Shown here piece after piece: positions 25,299 through 34,763 of a stretch of DNA of 64,000 nucleotides (positions within the stretch are counted from its first letter, which is position 1; each line of letters starts with the position of its first letter). The stretch is from NCBI RefSeq assembly GCF_003688915.1, contig NZ_REFU01000005.1:19283-83282 (forward strand), written 5' to 3'. The translations under genes and the position numbers were made by a program. The notes under the pieces were generated by a model. It saw only the letters and a list, made by a program, of their open reading frames with translations. It did not search any database and was not told the origin of the DNA. Source of the DNA: Rhodococcus sp. SBT000017. GTDB taxonomy: Bacteria; Actinomycetota; Actinomycetes; Mycobacteriales; Mycobacteriaceae.

Positions 25299-25808
25299 AG
25301 GCTTGCACCGCAGCCGAATCCACCCCCGTGCACACGCGTCGTGCACGCCCTGGTTCCCACTCCCGTGCTCACCGTCTACGCACACCCACGTCCGCGCCGT
25401 TGACTCCCATGCCGGACACCGACGTGGTTCGCGACAGCGCGCCAGTGCTAACCCGAACTGGCTCAACAGTTCCAAGGGGTCAAGGCCGACAGTGGGCCAC
25501 GCACGGGCACACGCACCGCCGACTTCACATACGCAGCAGGCCGCGCCAACGACGATCCGAGACGGACGCAGGTGGCATTCACGGCCGGGCTGTTGCCTGC
25601 GTCCGTTGCAGCACTCACACACAACGCGCTCCAACACTGAACTCCACACCTCGGCTCGACCGACTGTTCTCGCCAGGGCGCGCGGCATGACAACTGCCCC
25701 TCCAGTGCACATCACCAACCACCGCAGATTTCCTCTACGTGCACATCCACATCTCCGAATGCGCACCCCCCGTACACATCCCGTCTTGCCACGGGCCGAG
25801 CAATTGTG

Positions 25809-25844
25809 CGCGACACGCCCGAGCGCGTGCACACGTTCTTGGTG
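25809..25844 (+). repeat. Right copy of 36-bp inverted repeat, promoter side of rightward arm
   Basis: One mismatch from the complement of 24892-24927. It ends 62 bp before the first gene of the rightward arm and contains one of the GTGCAC motifs. Flanking bases are not conserved, so the 36 bp itself appears to be the selected unit. Confidence 0.7.
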
Positions 25845-25906
25845 GCTGCTGGGTTCCCTGTCACGGTCATGGTTGCAGAGCGATACGAATCCAATTGGGA
25901 GCGGCC

Positions 25907-26251
25907 ATGTTCTACCAACTTCTCGACGCGGCACACGCCGTGCATTCCACGGTGGGTGTCAGCGAATCCATCGACACGGGCGTTTCGGTCCTCGCGCAGG
26001 CTCAGGACGGAGGAGGCGGGATCGAAACACAAGGCGTCGGAACGTTCCTCCAGTCTCAGGTTCTCCCACCACTGTTGGGACTCGGTGCGATCGTGCTCCT
26101 GACCAAGGGCATGAAGTCCAATTGGTCGGGTGTGGTGACGGTGGTGTCGTTGTCGACTATCGGGCTGATGTGGTTCGGGTTCTCCGCCAGACCGGACATC
26201 GCCTTGAACACCGGCACGGCGTTGGCACGACTGTTCATTCCCGGCCTTTGA
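25907..26251 (+). CDS. Small two-helix membrane protein, first gene of rightward conjugation arm
   Basis: This 114-residue protein has a polar N-terminus, then two hydrophobic segments (about 52-67 and 75-92). Start ATG at 25907 with TTGGGAG upstream. Size, topology and position before TcpE-like and VirB4-like genes recall VirB2-like or other small channel subunits, but no signature proves it. There is no clear signal-peptidase site, so it is probably a membrane subunit and not a mature pilin. Confidence 0.65.
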   Translation: MFYQLLDAAHAVHSTVGVSESIDTGVSVLAQAQDGGGGIETQGVGTFLQSQVLPPLLGLGAIVLLTKGMKSNWSGVVTVVSLSTIGLMWFGFSARPDIALNTGTALARLFIPGL

Positions 26252-26304
26252 TCACAGCACGTCCCCATTCCCCCAGCCCTTAACCAGAGGAAGCGAAGAA
26301 CCCT

Positions 26305-26394
26305 ATGTCTGTCATGACCATCCTCGGCGGCGTCGTCATCGGCGTCGCACTTGTCATAGCCATCCGCCGTGCCATCAAAGAACGTCGCGGATAA
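26305..26394 (+). CDS. 29-residue single-pass membrane micro-protein
   Basis: A 30-codon frame (MSVMTILGGVVIGVALVIAI, then RRAIKERRG) fits exactly in the gap between two channel genes, with AGAGGAAGCG upstream of the ATG. One hydrophobic helix plus a positively charged tail gives an N-out/C-in single-span protein. Too short for usual annotation, but position, ribosome site and composition support translation. Confidence 0.6.
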   Translation: MSVMTILGGVVIGVALVIAIRRAIKERRG

Positions 26395-26454
26395 CGATTT
26401 CCGCTTGCCATCGACCCCACACCCCACACCCCCATCGGTGGAAGTGAGCGCATC

Positions 26455-26868
26455 GTGATCGAGACCGACGACGAAATGTTCCGCGTGGACCAGCACTACC
26501 TCGGGCCACCGGGGAGAGCCTTTCCCCGGCCGATACGACATCAAGCCGTCGGGTTCGGTGCAGTGGTCGCCTTCGGCATGTATGTGGTGCTGTATCCGAT
26601 CATCAGTCTGCCGATCAACACGTGGACTCTCACGGCATGGGGCGGGGCCACCTACTGGCTCACGCGCAGATTCCTGGAATACCTCGGCCACGAACGAACA
26701 ACCACCTCGATGGTGCGCTCGGCGTTCAACGACCTGACCTCACCGCGGCCGGAATCGACGAAACGGTCCACGCGACAAGCACACACGGTGGCGCTCTCGG
26801 AGCAGCTCGCACGTATCCGCATCGACCCCACACCTACACGTAGCAGCGAGAAAGCGACCTCCCGGTGA
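26455..26868 (+). CDS. TcpE/VirB3-like membrane protein
   Basis: This 137-residue protein has a GTG start with GTGGAAG upstream. Two adjacent membrane segments lie at about 32-52 and 55-70 (VGFGAVVAFGMYVVLYPIIS), followed by a charged cytoplasmic tail. In Gram-positive transfer systems a protein of this size and topology (TcpE/PrgI-like, VirB3 counterpart) directly precedes the VirB4 ATPase, as here; its stop overlaps the ATPase start (GTGA). Assignment is by topology and context. Confidence 0.65.
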   Translation: MIETDDEMFRVDQHYLGPPGRAFPRPIRHQAVGFGAVVAFGMYVVLYPIISLPINTWTLTAWGGATYWLTRRFLEYLGHERTTTSMVRSAFNDLTSPRPESTKRSTRQAHTVALSEQLARIRIDPTPTRSSEKATSR

Positions 26869-29800
26869 CCTACCCCAACGATCGCTACGACCGTCCCGAT
26901 TTGGTGCCACCGCCCGGTGCGTTGCCGCCGGTGCTTCCCGCGTCGTGGTTACGTGCCGCGCAGAACGCCGGTCTCCACACCGCCGATACCGACAACCGGG
27001 CCACCGAACGCCAACAGGGCCGGCGCGAGGGCCGATACCGAGACTCCGGCGCAGACGCCGAGTACGCGTGGTCGAATTCCGCTCTGGCGCAGCACTCTGC
27101 CCCGATCGCGTACACCGACGACGGCGTCGCCGGCAACGAACAGGACGCGCCGTCGGACAAGCTCAGTCGTGCGCAACGTCGCCGCGCTCGCAAGACAGGC
27201 AAGCAGACCGGTGCACACGCCTCGGATGCCCGTGCGAGCGAACAGCCGGGTGGACGAGCACGGTTGAAGAAGTCGATGCGCTGGCGGCTGAGGGCTGTAC
27301 TCGGCAACGTCACCGTCACCGACACTCACGCCACGATCTGGTTCGTCCAGTCCCCCGGCACCTGGAACATGCGTCCGATCACCGAACAAGCCCAGTTCAT
27401 CCGTGACGAAGCACTCGTGCTCGCCGAACTCCGCGCCAAAGGTGTCACACGATTGCATCGACGGACGGTGCTCGAACCGTGGCCGGTCACCGAATGGGCG
27501 CAGGCACATGCAGCGCTGGCCGAGAATCCCTTGCCCGACACCCCCGAAGGGCTGCCGTGGGGGGACTATCTGGTCGGGCACCAAATGGCGATGCTCGACG
27601 GGTCACCGACCCGTAAACGGCGATACTGGGGCATCGAGCTGCACCGGCGCTCGGTCATGGCCCGTGCCATCGTCGACGCCGCCGACATGTCCGCCGGCGT
27701 TCCGTGGCTGGGTCGCCGTCTCGCACAGTGGTCCGAGCAAGTGCTGCGCGACGAACAGGCTGCAGCCGCCGAATACATCATCGACCTCGAACGCGTCATG
27801 CTCTCCCCCGGTGTCGAAGCCATTCCCGCCGACGCAGCTGCGATGGACTACCTCCTGCGACGATCGGCCGCGGTCGGCACCGCCTTGTCCGATCCGGCCC
27901 CTGCAGGTGCACCCGCGGGATGGGCGTTCGAGGACCTGCCCGCACTGAGCGAAATTTCCGACATGACCTACACACCGGGCGATGGTCACACCGTCGTTGA
28001 AACACAGGTCGACGGCCGCACTCACCGCTCGTACGTCACCGTCCTGACCGTCGGCCGCATGGCGGCACTGCCGATACCGGAGCAGGCCTCACCGTGGCAG
28101 ATCCAGGGTGACGAGATCGGAGTACCGATCGAATGGTCCGAGCGGTTGACCCTGCACACCCGCGAGGAAACCCTCGCCGAGATCCGCAAACAACGCAACG
28201 CCATCGAATCGCAGTACCGGCACTACACCGTCGAGCACGACGAGACACCCCCCGATTCTCTGGCCTCCCAGCACAAGCTCTCCCGTCAGCTCGAAACCGA
28301 GATGCGCAACGGCGGCGCACTCTCGACCAGAGTGTCGGGATGGTGGCGCGTGGCGGTGTCGGGCAACTCCCCTCAGCAGGTGCGCGACCGGGTGTCCTCG
28401 CTACAGAAACGCTATGGACCCAACATCGAACTTGTCGTCGAGAACGGTCAATTCCATCTGCTCAAGGAGTTCATGCCGGGCGAGGCCATCGCCAACACCG
28501 CACACAAGCGGCGCATGAGCGTGATCACCGCCTCTGCAGGCCAATCCGCTGCCTCCGACCGCATCGGTGACGAGGAAGGTGTCTATCTCGGCGAGACGGC
28601 CTCCATCAGCGCCAGGCCGGTCTGCTGGAACCTGTATGCCGCGCACGATTTTTTCGACAAATCAGGGCTGACGCCGATCGTAGGAACCCAAGGTGCCGGC
28701 AAGACTCACCTCGCCGGGATGTTGACCTACCAAGCCGTGCGGATGGGTGCGCACGCGGTGATTCTCGACCCGTCGGGCAGGTTGCAGAAACTCGCCCACC
28801 TGCCCGAGCTGGCACCGTTCACCACCGTCTACGAACTCACCGGCAGCGGCGCACGGCGAGGCCTGCTCAACGTCTACCAGGTCGTGGCAGAGCCGAACCC
28901 CGACGATGCTGCCTACCGGAGCGATCACCCGGCCTACGCCGACACCCCCGATCCCCGTGCCTCCGCCGCCCGCGCCTACCGCGCCGCGTGCGAGGCTGCC
29001 GAAGCCGAACGCAAAGAGCTGGCCGAATCGGTGCTGCTGGACATGCTCGACTCCGACGACCGCACCGACCGCGACACCAAGGACGCCATCCGTACGGCTA
29101 TCGACGCAGTCGGCGGCAGGCCGGACAACGCCCTCGACGACGTTCTGGACCAACTCGAACACCTCGCGGCCGTGCCCACCGGCACCAGCAGCGACCCCGC
29201 AGAGTCCGGTTCGGCCGTCGTCTCGGCCGAGGTACGTGCTGCGGCCGGGCGGGCAGGACGCCAACTGCGCACCATGTCCAAACTCGCTGCCGCGCAGGTT
29301 CTCTTCCGCGGCGAGAGCGCTGGGCCGAGCGATCACACCTACTCCGCGATTGCCGATTCCCGCGTGACGATCCTGACCATGCCCGGTCTGCAGATCGACG
29401 ACAGTGGCGATCCCAGTCGCCAAACCGCCACTGAACGCATGGCGACCCCACTGATCAGGCTTGCGGCATGGTTGGCGATGCGTCTGGTCTACGACAAACC
29501 TCCTGCGTTGGCGAAGTTGCTGTTCCTCGACGAGAACCGGTATCTGAACCAGTCCGCGGCCGGGCGCACCCTGAACATGCGTCTGTCCCGCGACAACCGC
29601 AAGTTTCGGGTGCGGGCGTTCGTGCTCTCCCAGCTCGCGGCGGACTTCCTGAATCTGGCCGAGGGAAACAGTGACCAGGACCAATCGCAGCAGACCGACG
29701 AGATCATCATCGGTCGTATCGGTTCGTCGGCCGGCGCTCGTGAGAATGCACTGAAGCTGCTCGGGCTCGACACCGACGAAGGATTCGAGGCTGTCTTCGA

Positions 29801-30008
29801 CCGTCTCGGCGGAGGCCGGTCGAGCACCTACGACAAGCGGACCAACGAGGCCCGCCGGCAGCGAGCCGAGCGAGACGGCACCGACCAGGCCCGGACCTAC
29901 CTGGTGCGGCTCGGCGGAGACATCGAGCTCGTGCGTACCTCCTGGACCCATTTCACCCACCTCGCCCACGTCGCCGCTGTCCTGGACTCGCGCGCCAAAG
30001 CCCATTGA
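26865..30008 (+). CDS. VirB4/TcpF-like conjugation ATPase
   Basis: This 1047-residue ATPase has Walker A GTQGAGKT (607-614) and Walker B LLFLDENR (Asp889, Glu890), with the conserved LSRDNRKFRVRAFVLSQ stretch after it, typical of VirB4 family ATPases that power type IV channels. The N-terminal about 580 residues include a disordered start (1-130) and the VirB4 N-domain. GTG start overlapping the upstream stop. No membrane helices. It is larger than TcpF of clostridial plasmids but in the range of actinobacterial homologues. Confidence 0.85.
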   Translation: MTYPNDRYDRPDLVPPPGALPPVLPASWLRAAQNAGLHTADTDNRATERQQGRREGRYRDSGADAEYAWSNSALAQHSAPIAYTDDGVAGNEQDAPSDKLSRAQRRRARKTGKQTGAHASDARASEQPGGRARLKKSMRWRLRAVLGNVTVTDTHATIWFVQSPGTWNMRPITEQAQFIRDEALVLAELRAKGVTRLHRRTVLEPWPVTEWAQAHAALAENPLPDTPEGLPWGDYLVGHQMAMLDGSPTRKRRYWGIELHRRSVMARAIVDAADMSAGVPWLGRRLAQWSEQVLRDEQAAAAEYIIDLERVMLSPGVEAIPADAAAMDYLLRRSAAVGTALSDPAPAGAPAGWAFEDLPALSEISDMTYTPGDGHTVVETQVDGRTHRSYVTVLTVGRMAALPIPEQASPWQIQGDEIGVPIEWSERLTLHTREETLAEIRKQRNAIESQYRHYTVEHDETPPDSLASQHKLSRQLETEMRNGGALSTRVSGWWRVAVSGNSPQQVRDRVSSLQKRYGPNIELVVENGQFHLLKEFMPGEAIANTAHKRRMSVITASAGQSAASDRIGDEEGVYLGETASISARPVCWNLYAAHDFFDKSGLTPIVGTQGAGKTHLAGMLTYQAVRMGAHAVILDPSGRLQKLAHLPELAPFTTVYELTGSGARRGLLNVYQVVAEPNPDDAAYRSDHPAYADTPDPRASAARAYRAACEAAEAERKELAESVLLDMLDSDDRTDRDTKDAIRTAIDAVGGRPDNALDDVLDQLEHLAAVPTGTSSDPAESGSAVVSAEVRAAAGRAGRQLRTMSKLAAAQVLFRGESAGPSDHTYSAIADSRVTILTMPGLQIDDSGDPSRQTATERMATPLIRLAAWLAMRLVYDKPPALAKLLFLDENRYLNQSAAGRTLNMRLSRDNRKFRVRAFVLSQLAADFLNLAEGNSDQDQSQQTDEIIIGRIGSSAGARENALKLLGLDTDEGFEAVFDRLGGGRSSTYDKRTNEARRQRAERDGTDQARTYLVRLGGDIELVRTSWTHFTHLAHVAAVLDSRAKAH

Positions 30009-30065
30009 CCCTTTTCGGCCTTGTCTCCCATCCGACCGACTGCCGCACCTGCCGAAGGACACCTC

Positions 30066-32288
30066 ATGCCACGAGCGTTCACAAGATCGCCACAGCCGTA
30101 CTGCGACGGCGCGGTCCTGCAGCGCGTGCCCCTGGTCTCGAAACTGGCGCGCCTGACCGTGGTGGCGGCACTGCTCGGGTTGTCGTTGGTGTTCGGTCCC
30201 GCACCGGCGGCCTGGGCAGACGGGTTCGAGTGCAAGGAAGTCCCCGCCCCACAGTCACCGAACGCCACCCCACAAGCGGTGTTCGACTCGTCCTCCGCCG
30301 ATGCTCCGACCGGACCTGGTTTCGGCAGCACCGGATACGGCACCCATGGATGGGCCGGGCTCAAGTGGTACACCTACGACCTCGGCTGTGGTGAAGACAT
30401 CACCGGAGTGTCCCTGGTGCGCAGCAAGACCGACCTCGGCAACACCTTCCTCACTGTCGGTCAATCGTTCGCCGCGGCCGCATTCTGGCTCGACGATCAA
30501 GCCAATACGCCCGCCGAAGGGGAGCAGAACGGACGTCAGGGCGCGATCGCCCAGTTCGACGACATCGTGTACGCCATGTCGGATGCACTGCGGCCGGCGA
30601 TCTTTGGGCCCTGGCTCGGTATCGGTATCGGTGTGGCGGGCTTGATCGTGCTCTACCGGGCATTGCGTTCGGACGCCGCCGGTGTCACCCGGCAGCTCGC
30701 GATCGGTGCCGCGGGCCTCGCGCTCGGCGGGTTGATGGTCGGTGCGCCGCAGAAGGCGATCTCTATTGCTGATAGCACCTTGATGTCGTTCGTCACCGAC
30801 ACTCAGGGCCAGATCTTCGAGGCAGCCGGTGTCGGCCCGGATCAGAATCCGCGGTTGGTGATCACCGACCACATCATCAATCCCGATATTCGGAAAGGCT
30901 ATTTCGGCTCCAACGCCAGCGAAGAGACCATGGCGACATTGTGGCCGACGCTGCGAATGTCGTTGGCCTACACCTACGACGAACAGCAACGCATCAAGGA
31001 TGACAATTCCGCCCAGAAGGACATCGACGCGGCGAAGAAGAAGATGTTCCAGGACCAGGTGGTCGCGCCGCTCGAAGAGAATGGTCTGTCCTACTACACC
31101 TTTCAGGGTAAAGACTCATCCAGGGTGTCCATTGGGTTCCTGTCGATGGTCAAGACCGCCATGCCGTCACTATTGTGGATCGGCGCGTCTGTGCTGAAAA
31201 TATCTGCGCTACTGGCGATTCGGCTGGCTGTACTGACCGCACCGGTGTGGATTCCGATGGCCGTGGTCTCCGGGTCGCTACTCGCCCGCGTCGGACGGAT
31301 CGTCGGATCGATCTACCTGTGGGCGTTCGCCGCCGCAGTGATCATGTCGATATACCTGTTCGCACTCATCAAGCTGTTCGACGAACGAACTCCCGTCGAC
31401 GGGACATGGCGACTGTGGTTCCTGATCATCCTCACCGCAGTGTTCTGGATGGTGATGCGCCCGTTCAAACGACTGTCACAGACCATCACCCAGAACAGTC
31501 GCGGAGCGATCGGCGGCGCGTTGCACGGTCGCCGCCACGGATCATGGAAACAGAACCTGATCTCCGCCGGGTCGATGATCGCTAACCCGGCGATGGGTAT
31601 CGCGGAAAAGGCAATCGAGCTGGGCCGCAGTGGTCACCAGAACGCATCGAAAGGGTTTGGTGGACAGTGGGATGCGCTGATCAACCCCAATATTGCTCAC
31701 GTCCGACAGGAAGGACGCGCAAAAGCTGATGCTCGCACCGACGACTACCGCATCCGCTCCCGGGAGGCGCAGATGGCAGCACTGCACGCTCCGGATCGGA
31801 GCAATTCAATCGCTGCAGATCTGAGTAAGGCTCCGATCGACGATGTCGCCGGCACCCAGTTGCCCGGTATCGATCTGTCCTCGGTGTCCAGCCGTTTCGA
31901 CCACAGCGCGATCCATGGCCTACGCGCCGACACGACCGCCGGTTCGGACGGTCAGGCGTTCACCGATGGCTACTACCTGGCCTCTACCGGCGACGGTGCG
32001 GAACTGTATGTTCCGCAGCCGCCCCGTGATCGATGGGACGGCGGAGCAGGTGCAGCCATTGCACCGGTCACCGTCTACCGCCCCGACAGCTCATCTGACG
32101 CGCAAACGAGCAGTTCGGGCACCGGAAGACCGTGGGTGAGCGTCACGCGAGCCCAACCAGCTTCTGCGAGCACTCGGCCGAGCGGCGGCACCGCAGTACT
32201 CGAACGGGATCAACTCGGCCGTGCGAACCTCGACCGCGAGCAGTTGGGTCGACGCAGTCCTGGCGACGATCGGCCGTCCCCACGGTGA
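30066..32288 (+). CDS. VirB6/TrbL-like polytopic channel protein with signal peptide
   Basis: This 740-residue protein starts at the ATG at 30066, with GAAGGA 6 nt upstream; a TTG further up is rejected. A signal sequence (about 25-55) ends PAAWAD. Then come a soluble region with two Cys, and at least five or six membrane helices (about 180-250 and 365-480). The C-terminal 250 residues are cytoplasmic, polar and low in complexity. The plan matches VirB6/TrbL/TcpH channel proteins. It lies directly after VirB4, as expected. Confidence 0.8.
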   Translation: MPRAFTRSPQPYCDGAVLQRVPLVSKLARLTVVAALLGLSLVFGPAPAAWADGFECKEVPAPQSPNATPQAVFDSSSADAPTGPGFGSTGYGTHGWAGLKWYTYDLGCGEDITGVSLVRSKTDLGNTFLTVGQSFAAAAFWLDDQANTPAEGEQNGRQGAIAQFDDIVYAMSDALRPAIFGPWLGIGIGVAGLIVLYRALRSDAAGVTRQLAIGAAGLALGGLMVGAPQKAISIADSTLMSFVTDTQGQIFEAAGVGPDQNPRLVITDHIINPDIRKGYFGSNASEETMATLWPTLRMSLAYTYDEQQRIKDDNSAQKDIDAAKKKMFQDQVVAPLEENGLSYYTFQGKDSSRVSIGFLSMVKTAMPSLLWIGASVLKISALLAIRLAVLTAPVWIPMAVVSGSLLARVGRIVGSIYLWAFAAAVIMSIYLFALIKLFDERTPVDGTWRLWFLIILTAVFWMVMRPFKRLSQTITQNSRGAIGGALHGRRHGSWKQNLISAGSMIANPAMGIAEKAIELGRSGHQNASKGFGGQWDALINPNIAHVRQEGRAKADARTDDYRIRSREAQMAALHAPDRSNSIAADLSKAPIDDVAGTQLPGIDLSSVSSRFDHSAIHGLRADTTAGSDGQAFTDGYYLASTGDGAELYVPQPPRDRWDGGAGAAIAPVTVYRPDSSSDAQTSSSGTGRPWVSVTRAQPASASTRPSGGTAVLERDQLGRANLDREQLGRRSPGDDRPSPR

Positions 32289-32295
32289 GATCGCG

Positions 32296-33105
32296 ATGAG
32301 ACACACCGCCAATCCGATCACCACCGGCATACGAAGCTGGGTCCTCCGCAGCCCGGCTCGTCTGGCACTCGGACTGCTCATCATCGTGGTGGCCCTGTTC
32401 GTCGTCCGTGGTGTGATCACCACCGTCACAGGCGGCACTGTCAGCTCCGCTACCGAGACGGTGGCAGCCGACGCAGCCGCATCGACCACCCCCACACCTA
32501 CGGCTGTAGTCGAGGTCACCGAGTCCGAGGTGCTCGGGCTCTCGTCGACGTCGGTCACCGACACCCCGGCTCGCGCCGCGATGTTCTATGCGCACGTATT
32601 CCTCGACACCACTGCTACTCCGACTCAGTGGACGGTGCGCCTGTCGACAGTCACCGACCCCGGCAACATCACCGACCGCATTGCCGGCGCACGCCCGACC
32701 GCGCCGGTGACCATTCTCGGACCCACCCGCACCACCCGCACCGCAGGTGAAGCCGGCACACGAGTAGAGATCGACACCAGCTCCGGCACCCTGACCGCCA
32801 CCCTCACCGAAACCGGTGGCCGCTGGCAACTGAAGTCACCGCTGCCGACCATCGACCTCACCGCGCTACCCGCGCCGTCGACCACTACACCTCGTCCCAC
32901 TACAACGCTCCCGTCACCGAGCCGACCCTCGACGACATCCGTGCCGGTACCGCCCAGCACCACGCCTGCGCAGGCCGCGGCCCTTCCCTCTATTCCGTCG
33001 ACGCAACCCGCACCGACGCTCGCCCCCGCGCCGGCCCCGGCCCCGGTCCCCGGACCTATCCCGATTCCGGATCTCGACACGCCCCTCCCCGGAGCCCGCC
33101 AATGA
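32296..33105 (+). CDS. TcpC/VirB8-like bitopic protein with Pro-rich tail
   Basis: This 269-residue protein has a single transmembrane helix (about 22-45, LALGLLIIVVALFVVRGVIT), a Thr/Ala linker, an NTF2-like-sized domain (about 75-195) and a Pro/Thr/Ala-rich C-terminal tail. This is the plan of TcpC/VirB8 scaffold proteins. The stop overlaps the hydrolase start (ATGA). A similar plan appears in the genes at 17943-18599 and 34760-35338. Confidence 0.68.
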   Translation: MRHTANPITTGIRSWVLRSPARLALGLLIIVVALFVVRGVITTVTGGTVSSATETVAADAAASTTPTPTAVVEVTESEVLGLSSTSVTDTPARAAMFYAHVFLDTTATPTQWTVRLSTVTDPGNITDRIAGARPTAPVTILGPTRTTRTAGEAGTRVEIDTSSGTLTATLTETGGRWQLKSPLPTIDLTALPAPSTTTPRPTTTLPSPSRPSTTSVPVPPSTTPAQAAALPSIPSTQPAPTLAPAPAPAPVPGPIPIPDLDTPLPGARQ

Positions 33106-34763
33106 CCAACCCCAAGATCGGTTCCCGGACACGTTGCGCAGCAGTCGCTCTGGCTCTGTCGGTGACCGCAGGAGTGTTGTCTGCATGCACTACCGGCGCT
33201 GTGATCGACCTACCCCACCCGTGCAAACCCACCACCCGTAGTACCTCCGCCGACAGTCCCGGTCGCGGATCCACCGGCAACGGCACTCCCTCTGCCGCAA
33301 CCGATCTCACCGAATCCGCTCCGATCCGGCTACCCACTGCACCCGGAACAACCGCGGTTACCTCCGGATTCGGGCCACGATGGGGGACCATGCACCGCGG
33401 AGTCGACTTCGCCGGACCGGAAGGAACTCCGATCTACTCCGCCCTCGACGGCACTGTCATCCTCGCGGGATCGTCCGGGGAAGGCCCCGGAGTGGGTTTC
33501 GAAAATTGGATTGTCATCGACTCCCTCGTCAACGGCAGCGCCGTCTCCACGGTCTATGGACACATGTGGCCGAATGGCATTCACGTCAAACCCGGCGATA
33601 AGGTCACCGCCGGCCAACACATCGCCGAGATCGGTAATGCCGGAGGATCCACCGGTGCACACCTGCACTTCGAGTACTGGCCCGGCGGCAAACTCACCGC
33701 CGGCGCAGCGATCGACCCGATGGGGCCACTGTCCGGTGCTCCGGCACCCGACGGCGCACCCGTCCCCTCAGGCTCTCAACCGGCCGGTCCCGACGCCGCC
33801 AGCTCGACAGCGGCCGTGCGCCTGGCGTCGGCATCGGCAGGCTGCACCAAGAACGGTTTCGGCACCCCTGGCGCGGGCCAGCTCAAAGCAGGCTCCGTAC
33901 CAAAGGAATTCGAGGAATGGTTCCGCAAAGCCGGATCGTTGTGCCCCCAGATCAGCCCCGCACTGTTGGCTGCGGACACCAAAGCCGAGAGTGGATTTCG
34001 GGTCCAGACCAGTGGTGCCGGCGCGAAGGGCTACACCCAGTTCATCGACGAAACCTGGGCCAGCTACGGCAAAGACGAGGACGGCAACGGCGTCATCTCC
34101 CGTTCCGACATCGGCGACGCGGTGATGGCACAGGGGCATTACATGTGCGACAACGCCGCTCAGATCGACGCCTGGATCGCAGACGGATCAGTCAAAGGCG
34201 ACCCCAAGTCCCTCTACATTGCCGCGTACAACGCCGGATCCGGTGCCGTCAAAAGCTCCGGCGGCATGCCATCCGGACACCCCGACTACGAGAACGAGAC
34301 GAAACCCTACGTAGCCAAAGTCCTTGCCTACGAAGCAGAATTCACCGACCCCGACGCAGGCGGAGCGTTCATCGCCTCCCCTGCATCCCCAGCCGGCCCG
34401 CAGGTCATCACCGCAGCCCGTCAACACCTCGGGCTGCCCTACGTCTGGGGCGGAGGAAACATCAACGGCCCCAGCAGCGGCGGATTCGACTGCTCAGGCC
34501 TGACCAGCTACGCCATCTACTCGGGCACCGGCGGACGGGTCACGTTGCCGCGCACCTCCGAACAGCAATGGACCGTCGGCACCGAGATCCCCGTCGACCA
34601 GGCAGGCCCCGGAGATCTACTCTTCGGCAATTTCCAATCCACCGGGCCAGGGCACGTCGCCCTCGCCCTCGGCGGAGGGCAGATGATCGAAGCCCCCCAA
34701 ACAGGTGACGTCGTCAAACAATCCCCCGTCCGCTCCGACATGAAAGCGCGCCGAGTCCTATGA
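33102..34763 (+). CDS. Three-domain cell-wall hydrolase: M23 peptidase, lytic transglycosylase, NlpC/P60
   Basis: This 553-residue lipoprotein (hydrophobic signal ending LSAC, Cys29) has an M23 domain at about 85-210 with MHRGVDF and the zinc motif GAHLHFEY. A lytic transglycosylase-like domain follows at about 285-400 (AESGFRVQTSGAGAKGYTQF). An NlpC/P60 domain lies at about 425-553 with FDCSGL catalytic Cys and GHVALALG His. Such VirB1-type enzymes open the peptidoglycan for the channel. Three different hydrolase folds in one chain is more than usual. Coupled by ATGA overlaps to both neighbours. Confidence 0.88.
   Translation: MTNPKIGSRTRCAAVALALSVTAGVLSACTTGAVIDLPHPCKPTTRSTSADSPGRGSTGNGTPSAATDLTESAPIRLPTAPGTTAVTSGFGPRWGTMHRGVDFAGPEGTPIYSALDGTVILAGSSGEGPGVGFENWIVIDSLVNGSAVSTVYGHMWPNGIHVKPGDKVTAGQHIAEIGNAGGSTGAHLHFEYWPGGKLTAGAAIDPMGPLSGAPAPDGAPVPSGSQPAGPDAASSTAAVRLASASAGCTKNGFGTPGAGQLKAGSVPKEFEEWFRKAGSLCPQISPALLAADTKAESGFRVQTSGAGAKGYTQFIDETWASYGKDEDGNGVISRSDIGDAVMAQGHYMCDNAAQIDAWIADGSVKGDPKSLYIAAYNAGSGAVKSSGGMPSGHPDYENETKPYVAKVLAYEAEFTDPDAGGAFIASPASPAGPQVITAARQHLGLPYVWGGGNINGPSSGGFDCSGLTSYAIYSGTGGRVTLPRTSEQQWTVGTEIPVDQAGPGDLLFGNFQSTGPGHVALALGGGQMIEAPQTGDVVKQSPVRSDMKARRVL

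Larger units (their letters stand above)
24786..25906. other. 1.1-kb non-coding centre of the conjugation locus, repeat rich
   Basis: I see no credible gene here. The region separates the divergent conjugation arms. It contains at least nine copies of GTGCAC (starting at 24904, 24997, 25020, 25066, 25328, 25341, 25705, 25739 and 25828), where about 0.3 per kb would be expected at this base composition. It also holds a 36-bp inverted repeat pair at its two ends, a perfect palindrome GGTGTGCACACC (24994-25005) and GC-rich hairpins at 25255-25298. It is a candidate control region, transfer origin or both. Confidence 0.6.

Noticed and set aside
25116..25934. Leftward open frame of 272 codons in the conjugation centre
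   Set aside because: Cys/Arg-rich nonsense composition, no ribosome site, and it runs over repeats and the start of the rightward arm.
28662..30062. Long leftward open frame of 466 codons
   Set aside because: Antisense to the VirB4-like ATPase with intact Walker motifs; a by-product of high GC third positions.
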